Origin: Gammaproteobacteria bacterium
GTDB taxonomy: Bacteria; Pseudomonadota; Gammaproteobacteria; J044
Direction: 5' to 3'
NCBI GenBank assembly: GCA_003696465.1
Contig: RFHG01000207.1
Span: 1-23,900 of the forward strand
DNA length: 23,900 nucleotides
In this document: one piece after another, positions 1 to 6,416 of the stretch
How positions within the stretch are numbered: position 1 is the stretch's first letter
Layout of the letters: the number at the start of each line of letters is the position of its first letter
Translations under genes and position numbers: made by a program
Notes under the pieces: model-generated
What the model was told of the DNA's origin: nothing
Seen by the model: the letters and a program-made list of their open reading frames with translations, nothing else
Databases searched by the model: none

Positions 1-279
1 CACCGGCTGGAACGGATGGTGAAAGGCAAGCCGGTGCACGGCGAGTACCACTACCACGACTACGGCTCGCTGGTCACCCTGGGGCGCTACAGTACGGTAG
101 GCAGCCTGATGGGCAACATTCCCGGCAGCATCATGGTCTCGGGCTACATCGCCCGCCTGGTGTACCTGTCATTGCACAAGCTGCACCAGATTGCCCTCTA
201 CGGCTGGATCCGCACCGGCATTCTGACCCTGGCCCACTTCCTGCGTCGCGGCGTCGACCCCGAGATCAAGCTGCACTGA
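1..279 (+). CDS. ndh: Type II NADH dehydrogenase, C-terminal part (partial)
   Basis: The frame is open from base 1, so the 5' part lies outside the window; 92 codons remain before TGA. The protein is the single-subunit, non-proton-pumping flavoenzyme that passes electrons from NADH to quinone at the inner membrane. The visible part carries the family's C-terminal signature: YHDYGSLVTLGRYSTVGSLM, then a small-residue segment, then LHQIALYGWIRTG, and a final IKLH, closely resembling the end of E. coli Ndh. This region is the amphipathic membrane-binding tail plus part of the FAD-binding end. It converges with tmcA, and the remnant tmcA tail overlaps its last codons on the other strand. Confidence 0.93.
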   Translation, partial: HRLERMVKGKPVHGEYHYHDYGSLVTLGRYSTVGSLMGNIPGSIMVSGYIARLVYLSLHKLHQIALYGWIRTGILTLAHFLRRGVDPEIKLH

Positions 280-473
280 ACAGATCGCGCAGCCCCTCGC
301 GCATGGCCGCACGGGCGACACGCTTGCCGCTCAGGCCGGCCTGACGCGCCACCTCGGGCCAGTCGAGCCCCTCTTCCACCCGCAGCCGCCACAGGGTGGC
401 GAGTGGCTCGGGCAGTGGCTTGCGTGCCTGCACCTCCGGCTGCAGGGCATGCAGCATCAGCTCGAAACCGCGC
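266..473 (-). pseudogene. Truncated second copy of the tmcA 3' end
   Basis: On the minus strand this frame reads about 64 residues nearly identical to the C-terminus of the intact TmcA further right (shared stretch QPEVQARKPLPEPLATLWRL and LDWPEVARQAGL). The DNA of 291-473 aligns without gaps to 750-932 with about 12 mismatches in 183 bases. Homology stops abruptly at 473, where the tandem repeats begin. The frame ends in RDLFSAA with TGA inside the last codons of ndh, whereas the intact copy ends differently. No start codon context or ribosome-binding site supports translation. I read it as a remnant of a tmcA gene that once ran up to ndh. Confidence 0.85.
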
Positions 474-474
474 T

Positions 475-539
475 CAGATAAACGGGGACAGACCCCATTT
501 CACCTGAACCAGATAAACGGGGACAGACCCCATTTCACC
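475..539. repeat. Two 30-bp direct repeats with GGGGACAGACCCC core
   Basis: Bases 475-504 and 510-539 are identical 30-mers separated by TGAAC (period 35). Each contains GGGG-ACAGA-CCCC, a short hairpin that reads GGGGTCTGTCCCC on the other strand. This core is familiar from intergenic repeats of many gammaproteobacteria, where it often lies near REP-type (IS200/IS605-related, RAYT) transposases. No transposase gene is present here. The pair sits exactly at the break in tmcA tail homology. Confidence 0.8.
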
Positions 540-550
540 CTGCCCGGAGT

Positions 551-684
551 CGGGAACCTGCAAAGCAGGCGCGTTCCCGGCCGCGGGATCGAAGGTTCGT
601 TTCTTTTGCGCGTGCAAAAGAAATGAACTCGTGCCCGCGCAGCGGGTACGAAACAATCGGTCTCGGAAATGCCCAAGAAAGGGC
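551..684. repeat. Run of four hairpins, REP/MITE-like intergenic element
   Basis: Four inverted repeats follow each other. 551-579: CGGGAAC/GTTCCCG, with CCTGC-AAA-GCAGG nested inside. 595-628: a 15-bp stem with one mismatch, GTTCGTTTCTTTTGC pairing with GCAAAAGAAATGAAC around a 4-nt loop. 630-650: CGT(G/A)CCCGC around GCA. 671-684: GCCC-AAGAAA-GGGC. No frame here looks coding. The 595-628 stem with TTTCTTTTGC is a form I associate with dispersed intergenic repeats; it could also stop transcription from either side. Together with 475-539 it fills the space between the two tmcA tails. Confidence 0.6.
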
Positions 685-712
685 AAGCGCGGCTTTTATG
701 CATAATGATGAT

Positions 713-2701
713 TCATGGATAACTCCGAGACTTCTCCAGGAGAGTCTTTAGCCCCTCGCGCATGACCGCACGGGCAGCGCGCTTGCCCCTCAGGCCCGCC
801 TGCCGCGCCACCTCGGGCCAGTCGAGTCCCTCTTCCACCCGTAGCCGCCACAGGGTGGCGAGTGGCTCGGGCAGTGGCTTGCGTGCCTGCACCTCCGGCT
901 GCAGGGCATGCAGGGCCAGCTCGAAACCGCGCCGACCCTGCACGTAGGCCATACGCTCCGTTGCCAGCCGCTGCTCCGGCACGGAGCCTGTTGGCAGCTC
1001 AAGCCCTTTCGGCAGTTGTATCAACCCCTTCTCCGCCAACGCCCGGAAACGGCGGCCCATCAGGACGGTCGCTTCTTCCGCCAGCCGACGACCCTGCTCA
1101 TCCAGCCCACGCACCAGCAGCAGACTGGGCTGGCCGGTACTGCGCTCGGGCCTAAGCCCCAGATGGACAGGCGCCAGACCGCATTGCCTCCAGAAACGTT
1201 CGATGCCCGGTTCATGGGCAAAAGCTGCGCCCAGCATGGAGAGCCCCAGGGCCTCGGCCCGTTCGATGCAAGCCTGAACCAGTCGCTTGCCCAGGCCCTG
1301 ACGCTGACGTTCGGGCAATACGGCAATGCGTACGATGCGTAACTGATCGAGACAGGCCGCCTCGGGCAGACCAACATGCGCTGCTAGCGACTGTGCCAGC
1401 AGGCGACCGGGCGGACGGCGCTCGCCACGATAGATTGCCTGCGCAAGATCGTTCGGCAAGCCCGCTTCGCGCTGGGTCAGGGCCACGGCCACGATGCGCC
1501 CCGCCTCCCTGAGCACATGGACCTCGACATCCTGCGCATCGAGCAGAAAGGCGAGATCCGCCGGCCGTGTCCGATAATGGGCCGAGACCAGCAGGGCGAA
1601 GACCTCCTGCAGCAGCGCCTCGTCCCGAGCCAGCCTGTCCCGGTCGAGCAGGCCATGTTCGGCAGTCGCCGGACGAATGGGGCGTGCTGCGGATTCGCCC
1701 TGCCTCCATTCGGGGGTACGCAGACACAACAGGCGGTTCAACCAGTCCTCGAGCGGATCGTCTGCCGCCCAGCGCATGGGCCGTTCGAGCCGCAAGACAC
1801 GGTGCTGCGGGTACTGTCGCTTCAGCCACCCGAGCTGGCGCAGGAGGAAGCCCCGTCCGCTGCCCTCGTAACCCTCGGTGGTGGTCGCCATCAACAGGCG
1901 CGGGGTGGACTCGATCAGCCGGCGCAGCCGGGCCGCACCCAATGCTGCGGCCTCGTCGAGCATCAGCCAGGTATCCTCGGAAAACTGATCCGGCAGGGCG
2001 TCGGGTGGCAGAAATTCACAGCCAGCCACGGTTCCGCCATGACGAAAAAAGGACTCCAGAGACCGGCGCGAAGGCGCGCTGACCACGACTCTGCCGGCCA
2101 CACCCTGCCGCAGCAGCCGTTCGGCCAGCATGCCCAGTGCCGCCGACTTCCCGCGCCCGCGGGGCGCGAGGAGAATCCCGGGAACACCCTCTTCTGCACA
2201 GGCACACAGACCTTGAACCGCCTCCGACTGCTCAAGAAGTGTGTTGCGGTGCTCCATCTGCACATCGGATACACCGGACGGAAGCGCCCCGCCGCTGATT
2301 TTTCCCGGCCGTACATGCAGTACCCAGGGCTCCCGCTCCGCAAACAGACGCACCCTGCCAATGAATCGTGAAGGGTGTCCGCGTGGTGGCATAAGGAGGA
2401 CAAGCAGACCACCCGCCCGCAGCATGCCTCCTGCACGCCCCATCAGGTCGGCATCCGCATGCTGGCGCCAGTCGATGACCACATGCCCGCAACTGCTGCC
2501 CAGGGCGGTACGGCTGGCATTTCTGTCAAGAACCGACACGCCATCGGGAGGCGCGCTGCCAGTCCATACAAGATCCGGTTCCAGGCTGTGGCAAAGGGCG
2601 TCAACCCTGCCCCCAGGGCCCTCGATACAGACCAGCCCGCGCCAGCCCCGGGCGGCGCAGGCCTCGGCATAGGCCTTCAGTGACAGGTCCAGGTTATTCA
2701 C
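713..2701 (-). CDS. tmcA: tRNA(Met) cytidine acetyltransferase TmcA
   Basis: TmcA acetylates the wobble cytidine (ac4C34) of elongator tRNA-Met using acetyl-CoA, driven by ATP or GTP hydrolysis. The 662 residues match the usual length (671 in E. coli). In order: an N-terminal DUF1726-type domain; a helicase-like ATPase with Walker A APRGRGKSAALG (Lys near residue 185), Walker B LMLDEAAAL (Asp249-Glu250) and TTTEGYEGSGRGF; a GNAT domain with the acetyl-CoA loop RQRQGLGKRL near 465-473; and a C-terminal helical tRNA-binding tail. The start is GTG at 2701 without a clear ribosome-binding site, so the exact start is uncertain. Its last residues (KTLLEKSRSYP) differ from the duplicate tail next to ndh. 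Confidence 0.93.
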   Translation of the reverse strand: MNNLDLSLKAYAEACAARGWRGLVCIEGPGGRVDALCHSLEPDLVWTGSAPPDGVSVLDRNASRTALGSSCGHVVIDWRQHADADLMGRAGGMLRAGGLLVLLMPPRGHPSRFIGRVRLFAEREPWVLHVRPGKISGGALPSGVSDVQMEHRNTLLEQSEAVQGLCACAEEGVPGILLAPRGRGKSAALGMLAERLLRQGVAGRVVVSAPSRRSLESFFRHGGTVAGCEFLPPDALPDQFSEDTWLMLDEAAALGAARLRRLIESTPRLLMATTTEGYEGSGRGFLLRQLGWLKRQYPQHRVLRLERPMRWAADDPLEDWLNRLLCLRTPEWRQGESAARPIRPATAEHGLLDRDRLARDEALLQEVFALLVSAHYRTRPADLAFLLDAQDVEVHVLREAGRIVAVALTQREAGLPNDLAQAIYRGERRPPGRLLAQSLAAHVGLPEAACLDQLRIVRIAVLPERQRQGLGKRLVQACIERAEALGLSMLGAAFAHEPGIERFWRQCGLAPVHLGLRPERSTGQPSLLLVRGLDEQGRRLAEEATVLMGRRFRALAEKGLIQLPKGLELPTGSVPEQRLATERMAYVQGRRGFELALHALQPEVQARKPLPEPLATLWRLRVEEGLDWPEVARQAGLRGKRAARAVMREGLKTLLEKSRSYP

Positions 2702-2751
2702 GCAGTACAGAATTCACATGGCTTGAGGGCATTGGAACGGAACCCGGATCG

Positions 2752-2781
2752 ACAAAAAAGGCGGCCGGTTGGCCGCCTTGT
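2752..2781 (-). terminator. Rho-independent terminator of the THX gene
   Basis: A perfect 9-bp stem, AAGGCGGCC with GGCCGCCTT (2758-2766 and 2771-2779), closes a 4-nt loop. Reading on the minus strand it is followed at once by six T. It lies immediately after the THX stop codon and upstream of tmcA, so it separates the two transcripts. Confidence 0.85.
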
Positions 2782-2874
2782 TCAAGACGTCTTTTTCGGC
2801 TTGCGCGGACGGGTCTTCCCATAGCTGCCCGCGCGGATCTTGCCGCGACGCGTGCGACGATCACCTGCACCCAT
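2782..2874 (-). CDS. Small ribosomal subunit protein THX (bTHX)
   Basis: Thirty residues, starting MGAGDRRTRRGKIRAGSYGK and ending in a basic TRPRKPKKTS tail. This matches the THX/Thx family (GKGDkkTrrGKif.GtyGksRP), a tiny very basic protein first found in the Thermus 30S head, where it sits in a cavity between RNA helices. The start at 2874 is fixed by the family N-terminus and by GGAGGT placed 6 nt upstream. A longer reading frame extends further upstream but has no support. The gene forms its own unit: a consensus -10 box upstream and a strong terminator right after the stop. Confidence 0.88.
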   Translation of the reverse strand: MGAGDRRTRRGKIRAGSYGKTRPRKPKKTS

Positions 2875-2880
2875 GTCGTT

Positions 2881-2886
2881 ACCTCC
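2881..2886 (-). promoter_or_regulatory. Ribosome-binding site of the THX gene
   Basis: GGAGGT on the minus strand, 6 nt before the ATG at 2874. It decides the short 30-residue reading rather than the longer upstream frame. Confidence 0.8.
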
Positions 2887-2989
2887 AATACAGATGAAAA
2901 TAATCGTCGAAACCTTGCCGCCCCTGACCACTTCCGGTACGCACGGCGCATCATGTGCACCGCCGAGTCCGGCAAATGCAGCGACTTGC

Positions 2990-2999
2990 ATATTATAAC
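2990..2999 (-). promoter_or_regulatory. -10 box, probable promoter of the THX gene
   Basis: TATAAT in perfect consensus at 2997-2992 on the minus strand, in the intergenic stretch ahead of THX. No good -35 hexamer lies at 16-18 nt, because that region is GC-rich sequence at the end of the thioredoxin gene. The implied leader is about 110 nt. Confidence 0.45.
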
Positions 3000-3017
3000 C
3001 GACCCCGCCCCGGCGCT

Positions 3018-3443
3018 TCATCCGGCACGCTCGTCCGAGACCTCTGAAATCAGGCGTTCGATGGCCTCGCGCGACTTCTGCCCTACCAGCACCTGCCGAA
3101 TGCATCCATCATGCAGCAGCACCAGGGCCGGTGTACCCCGAACCCCACAGGCCCGTGCCAGATCGAGGTGTGCCCTGGCATCCACCGGCACGATCCAGGG
3201 ACGACCCGGGCGCAATGACTCGATGATGCGTGTGACCGGCGGGCACATGATGCAGCCCGCGGAATGGAAATACAGCAGCAGATGGCCGCTGGCCGACGGC
3301 TTGGTCCCCTGGGGTAGCTGTTCCGGCTGCAGGCACTGCCCGCGCATCCTGCGGGCAGTGCGCAATGTCTGCCACTGCATGCCGAGCACGAACAGAAAGA
3401 CGGCGGCAGCCAGCAGACCGACCCAGCCGTTGAGCCCTTCCAT
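3018..3443 (-). CDS. Membrane-anchored thioredoxin-like protein
   Basis: 141 residues. Residues about 5-22 form one hydrophobic segment (GWVGLLAAAVFLFVLGM), probably a signal anchor that places the rest in the periplasm. A thioredoxin fold follows, with the redox pair Cys64-Ile-Met-Cys67 in FHSAGCIMCPPV and a cis-proline loop RGTPALVLL (Pro105). CIMC is an unusual active-site dipeptide; thioredoxin has GP and DsbA has PH. The likely role is disulfide exchange in the cell envelope, partner unknown. It lies downstream of the TrpB2 gene on the same strand with a 45-nt gap, so co-transcription is possible. Confidence 0.8.
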   Translation of the reverse strand: MEGLNGWVGLLAAAVFLFVLGMQWQTLRTARRMRGQCLQPEQLPQGTKPSASGHLLLYFHSAGCIMCPPVTRIIESLRPGRPWIVPVDARAHLDLARACGVRGTPALVLLHDGCIRQVLVGQKSREAIERLISEVSDERAG

Positions 3444-3488
3444 GGTCAGCGACGGTTGCAGGTTTCGGCTTTCATTGCGAAGACCGCT

Positions 3489-4853
3489 TCAGCCCCCGGC
3501 AGCCCCTACCCTGGGCAGATGGTGCAGGGCCTCCTCGATGGCCTCTTCCGGATATTCGAAGTCCTCCAGCTCACCGCTGAAGTACTTGTCGTAGGCGGCC
3601 ATGTCGAAGTGACCGTGCCCGGAGAGGTTGAAGAACAGCACCTTGGGTTCACCCGTTTCCTTGCAGCGCAGAGCCTCGTCGATACAGGCGCGGATGGCAT
3701 GGTTGGATTCCGGTGCCGGGATGATGCCCTCGGCGCGGGCGAACTGCACACCGGCCTCGAAAGTGGCGAGCTGGGGCACAGCCACGGCATCGATCAGTCC
3801 CTCGTTGTAGAGCTGCGACACCAGCGCCGAATCGCCATGGTAGCGCAGGCCACCGGCATGTATGCCGGGCGGCACGAAGTCATGACCCAGGGTGTACATC
3901 TTGAGCAAGGGGGTCAGCCCTACTGCATCGCCGAAATCGTAGGCATAGTGCCCCTTGGTCAGGGTTGGGCAGGAGGTCGGCTCGACCGCCACCAGCCGGA
4001 CTTCCTTACCGGCAGCCTTGTCGGCCAGGAAGGGAAAGGCCACACCGCCGAAATTCGAACCGCCGCCGCAGGGGGCGAAGATGGCATCCGGATATTCGCC
4101 CAGCTTCTCGAACTGTTTTTTGGCCTCCAGCCCGATGATGGTCTGGTGCAGCAGCACATGGTTGAGGACCGAGCCCAGGGCATAATTGGTGTCCTCGCGG
4201 GAGGCGGCCTCTTCCACTGCCTCGGAAATGGCGATACCAAGCGACCCCGGCGAGTCGGGGTGTTGGGCCAGAATCTTGCGTCCCGACTCGGTCAGATTGC
4301 TGGGGCTGGCCACCACCTCGGCACCCCAGGTCTGCATCATGGAACGACGGAAGGGCTTCTGTTCGTAACTCACCTTGACCATGTAGACGCGAATCTCGAG
4401 GCCGAACATCTGTCCCACCAGGGCCAGGGAGGAGCCCCACTGGCCGGCACCGGTCTCCGTGGTCAGGCGCTTGATGCCCGCCTGCTTGTTGTACCAGGCC
4501 TGAGCGAGCGCCGTGTTGGGCTTGTGCGAGCCTGCTGGGCTGACCCCCTCGTACTTGTAATAGATTCGTGCCGGGGTGCCCAGAGCCTGTTCCAGCCGGT
4601 GGGCACGGAACATGGGGGAGGGGCGCCACATGGTGTAACCCTGACGCACCTCTTCGGGGATCTCGATCCAGCGTTCGCTGCTGACTTCCTGTTCGATCAG
4701 CGCCTCCGGGAAGATGGCCGCCAGCGCATCCGGGGTCACCGGATTGCCATCCGGGCCGAGTGGCGGTGCCGGCGGATTGGGCATGTCGGCAATCACGTTG
4801 TACCAGTGGGTAGGGATTTCGCTTTCTTCCAGAATGATCTTGGTCTGTTGCAT
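3489..4853 (-). CDS. TrpB2-type tryptophan synthase beta-like PLP enzyme
   Basis: 454 residues of the TrpB2 branch of pyridoxal-phosphate enzymes, which make tryptophan from indole and serine, or in some members from O-phosphoserine. Visible features: the long N-terminal extension typical of TrpB2, the PLP lysine in GSHKPNTA (Lys111), ETGAGQWG (about 133-140; TrpB1 has AGQHG), the phosphate loop CGGGSN (262-267), HAGGLRYHGD, and LSGHGHFD near the C-terminus. The start at 4853 is set by GGGAGG 6 nt upstream; a longer open frame to 5039 runs into the next gene and is spurious. No trpA or other trp gene is adjacent, so the enzyme probably works alone as an indole-salvage or related synthase. Confidence 0.9.
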   Translation of the reverse strand: MQQTKIILEESEIPTHWYNVIADMPNPPAPPLGPDGNPVTPDALAAIFPEALIEQEVSSERWIEIPEEVRQGYTMWRPSPMFRAHRLEQALGTPARIYYKYEGVSPAGSHKPNTALAQAWYNKQAGIKRLTTETGAGQWGSSLALVGQMFGLEIRVYMVKVSYEQKPFRRSMMQTWGAEVVASPSNLTESGRKILAQHPDSPGSLGIAISEAVEEAASREDTNYALGSVLNHVLLHQTIIGLEAKKQFEKLGEYPDAIFAPCGGGSNFGGVAFPFLADKAAGKEVRLVAVEPTSCPTLTKGHYAYDFGDAVGLTPLLKMYTLGHDFVPPGIHAGGLRYHGDSALVSQLYNEGLIDAVAVPQLATFEAGVQFARAEGIIPAPESNHAIRACIDEALRCKETGEPKVLFFNLSGHGHFDMAAYDKYFSGELEDFEYPEEAIEEALHHLPRVGAAGG

Positions 4854-4859
4854 GGAATG

Positions 4860-4865
4860 CCTCCC
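4860..4865 (-). promoter_or_regulatory. Ribosome-binding site of the TrpB2 gene
   Basis: GGGAGG on the minus strand, 6 nt before the ATG at 4853. It supports the short start and rules out the extension into the AlgP-like gene. Confidence 0.75.
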
Positions 4866-4892
4866 GGAACGTTGGCACAGAATAGCGTCAGG

Positions 4893-4924
4893 CAAAACGA
4901 ACAGGGCCGCACAAGGTGCGGCCC
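4893..4924 (-). terminator. Probable terminator after the AlgP-like gene
   Basis: A 9-bp GC-rich stem, GGGCCGCAC with GTGCGGCCC (4904-4912 and 4916-4924), has a 3-nt loop. On the minus strand it is followed within about 7 nt by GTTTTG. The T-run is short and set back, so termination may be partial, which would let TrpB2 be read from the same promoter. Confidence 0.55.
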
Positions 4925-4957
4925 CGGGTTCATGCTGTTTCAGCACATGGCTGGAAA

Positions 4958-5443
4958 TCAGGCCTTCTTGCGCGGGCGACCCCGGCGCTTCTTCGGCGCC
5001 AGTTTCTTCTCCAGCTGGGCCAGGGCCTTTTTCTCCCACTTCTCACCGGCCTTGACCATGGTCTCGATCTTCTTGGCCATGAGCTTGGCAAGTTCGGCCT
5101 CGCGCTTCTGGGCCAGCTTGAGCTGTTCCTTGAGCGCCTTGACCTCCTCTGCGGCCTCGGCCTTGATGACGCGCATGGCTGCCTTGGCCTCGCGCAATGC
5201 ATCACGCAGTTCGGCAACGCGTGCTGCCTGGGTAGTGGTCTTCTTCTTGGCCGCTACCTTCTTGCGGGTGGATTTCTTGGTTGCGGTCTTGGGGGGACGC
5301 CCACGACGCGCGGGGGCCTTCTTGGCAGCCGTGCGCCTGGTGGTCGCCTTCTTGCGCGTGGCAGTCTTCTTTGCCGTTGAGCGCGTGGCTTTCTTCCTGG
5401 TGGTGGTTTTCTTCTTGGTAGCGGCTTTCTTGGCTTGAGCCAT
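4958..5443 (-). CDS. Histone H1-like / AlgP-like DNA-binding protein
   Basis: 161 residues built mainly of Lys, Ala, Thr and Arg. Residues 1-70 are low-complexity KKAATKKK/ARKKAT repeats like the tail of eukaryotic H1 and of Pseudomonas AlgP. Two AT-hook-like motifs are visible, RRGRPPK near residue 48 and RRGRPRKK at the C-terminus. Between them, residues about 75-140 are charged and heptad-like, probably a coiled coil for dimerisation. The expected role is non-specific binding and compaction of nucleoid DNA. ATG at 5443 has GGGAG upstream. A good sigma70-like promoter precedes it and a hairpin follows the stop. Confidence 0.85.
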   Translation of the reverse strand: MAQAKKAATKKKTTTRKKATRSTAKKTATRKKATTRRTAAKKAPARRGRPPKTATKKSTRKKVAAKKKTTTQAARVAELRDALREAKAAMRVIKAEAAEEVKALKEQLKLAQKREAELAKLMAKKIETMVKAGEKWEKKALAQLEKKLAPKKRRGRPRKKA

Positions 5444-5483
5444 GGTGATTCACTCCCGGTCAATCATGGAAAAGGTCAACCTG

Positions 5484-5511
5484 ATTATATGCGGTAAAAC
5501 TGGGTTTTCAA
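5484..5511 (-). promoter_or_regulatory. Sigma70-type promoter of the AlgP-like gene
   Basis: On the minus strand TTGAAA (5511-5506) and TATAAT (5489-5484) are separated by 16 nt, in an AT-rich island that stands out from the GC-rich surroundings. The predicted start lies about 35 nt ahead of the ATG at 5443. Confidence 0.65.
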
Positions 5512-5614
5512 TCATTTCCGAAAAAATTGTTCCGATTTCCGTTCAGGGAAGAACATTCCAGATAAAAATGTCCTTCATCCGTCACTCATGCTTCAGGACA
5601 AAATCGGCCTGCCT

Positions 5615-5687
5615 TTACCAGGGAAGCGCTGATCAATTCGTAACACGGCATCTTGCGGCGCAGAATTAAACAGAGCTTCCCTAGTAA
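5615..5687. mobile_element. 73-bp element with 25-bp terminal inverted repeats (MITE-like)
   Basis: The left arm 5615-5639 and right arm 5663-5687 are inverted copies matching at 21 of 25 positions (core AGGGAAGC...AATTC), around a 23-base centre. The right arm overlaps the last two codons and the stop of the third DUF2173 gene, so the element lies at the very end of that operon. The design resembles a miniature inverted-repeat element or the fused ends of a deleted insertion sequence. Because it can fold into a long stem, it may also act as the operon's terminator. No target duplication was obvious. Confidence 0.6.
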
Positions 5688-6013
5688 TGCGACAGATCAT
5701 CCAGTTCCGCCAGCACTTCATTGAGCCGCCCTTCGTCATTGCGCATCAGGCAGACGAGATTGCCCATGCTGCAGGCCGTCATCCGGTTTCCGCGCACGAC
5801 CCATCCACGGGGGGGCGTCCAGCCGCGCTGCTGGGTAAACATGGAGAGCTGGTCGGCGTGCGATTGCGTGAGCCGCTTGTAGCCATGTGCAAACTTGACC
5901 AGGCGCACCATGTTTTCTTCATCGAGCATGCCGTAGCCTTCGACCAGTTGCCCGTCGTCCCTGAAACGGGCCACCACCACCACGCCGTCAACTGCCAGTA
6001 TCCGCTTGAGCAT
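5681..6013 (-). CDS. DUF2173 family protein (third of three)
   Basis: 110 residues, small and soluble, with no signal or membrane segment. It starts with the family pattern ILAVDGVVVVARFRDDGQLV and carries the C-terminal motif GWVVRGNRMTACSMGNLVC, with Cys81 and Cys88 six residues apart. DUF2173 proteins have a roadblock/profilin-like look (strand, helix, glycine turn) and unknown function; I know them mainly from sulfur-oxidising and related proteobacteria. ATG at 6013 has GGGAGG 7 nt upstream. It follows the second paralogue by 14 nt, so the three form one operon. Its stop codon lies inside the short inverted-repeat element. Confidence 0.75.
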   Translation of the reverse strand: MLKRILAVDGVVVVARFRDDGQLVEGYGMLDEENMVRLVKFAHGYKRLTQSHADQLSMFTQQRGWTPPRGWVVRGNRMTACSMGNLVCLMRNDEGRLNEVLAELDDLSHY

Positions 6014-6027
6014 TCCGCAGCCTCCCG

Positions 6028-6363
6028 TCAGGACAACGCAGCATAGGCTGCGTCATAATCGGCCCTGGCATTGTCCAGCACCACACCTGCACCGGACTGC
6101 ACCACCGCGGACCAGTCCATGCCAATCAGCGTGAAACCACCCACGGGATAGAACCCCCCCATCCCTGTCAGGGCCTCCCATCCCCTTGCCTGCATGGTGG
6201 CGATGGAGAGATTCGCCACGCACACGTGACAGAGCATGTCCAGGGTATTCTGGTCCACGCCGGTGTTGTCGAGCACCTTGTACTCCTGCAGCTCACCGCT
6301 GTCGGCAAAGGTAAATGCGGCAATGGCGCCGGGAAGGTTCATCAGACCATCGAGATCGGCCAT
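6028..6363 (-). CDS. DUF2173 family protein (second of three)
   Basis: 111 residues, starting ADLDGLMNLPGAIAAFTFAD with the family's Leu-x-x-Leu-x-Gly-x-x-Ala-x-Phe pattern. It is the most divergent of the three: the Cys-x6-Cys of its neighbours is lost (the matching stretch reads FTLIGMDWSAVV), and it has Cys45 and Cys48 (LCHVC) instead. GGAGG lies 7 nt before the ATG at 6363. Function unknown. Divergence within a retained operon suggests the three are not interchangeable and may form a hetero-oligomer, which is inference. Confidence 0.72.
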   Translation of the reverse strand: MADLDGLMNLPGAIAAFTFADSGELQEYKVLDNTGVDQNTLDMLCHVCVANLSIATMQARGWEALTGMGGFYPVGGFTLIGMDWSAVVQSGAGVVLDNARADYDAAYAALS

Positions 6364-6416
6364 GGGTAGTCCTCCGTTTGATGTGTACTTGTTGTGTTAT
6401 GAAGGGCGCAATTCGC

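Noticed and set aside
475..539. Possible CRISPR array
   Set aside because: Only two repeats with a 5-base spacer and no cas genes.
4854..5039. 62-residue N-terminal extension of TrpB2
   Set aside because: It overlaps the AlgP-like gene and terminator hairpin, and a good ribosome-binding site sits before the internal ATG.
3456..5438. A 660-residue plus-strand open frame opposite TrpB2 and the AlgP-like gene
   Set aside because: It is the complement of two recognised genes; the Phe/Leu/Ala-rich end is just the reverse of Lys/Ala codons.
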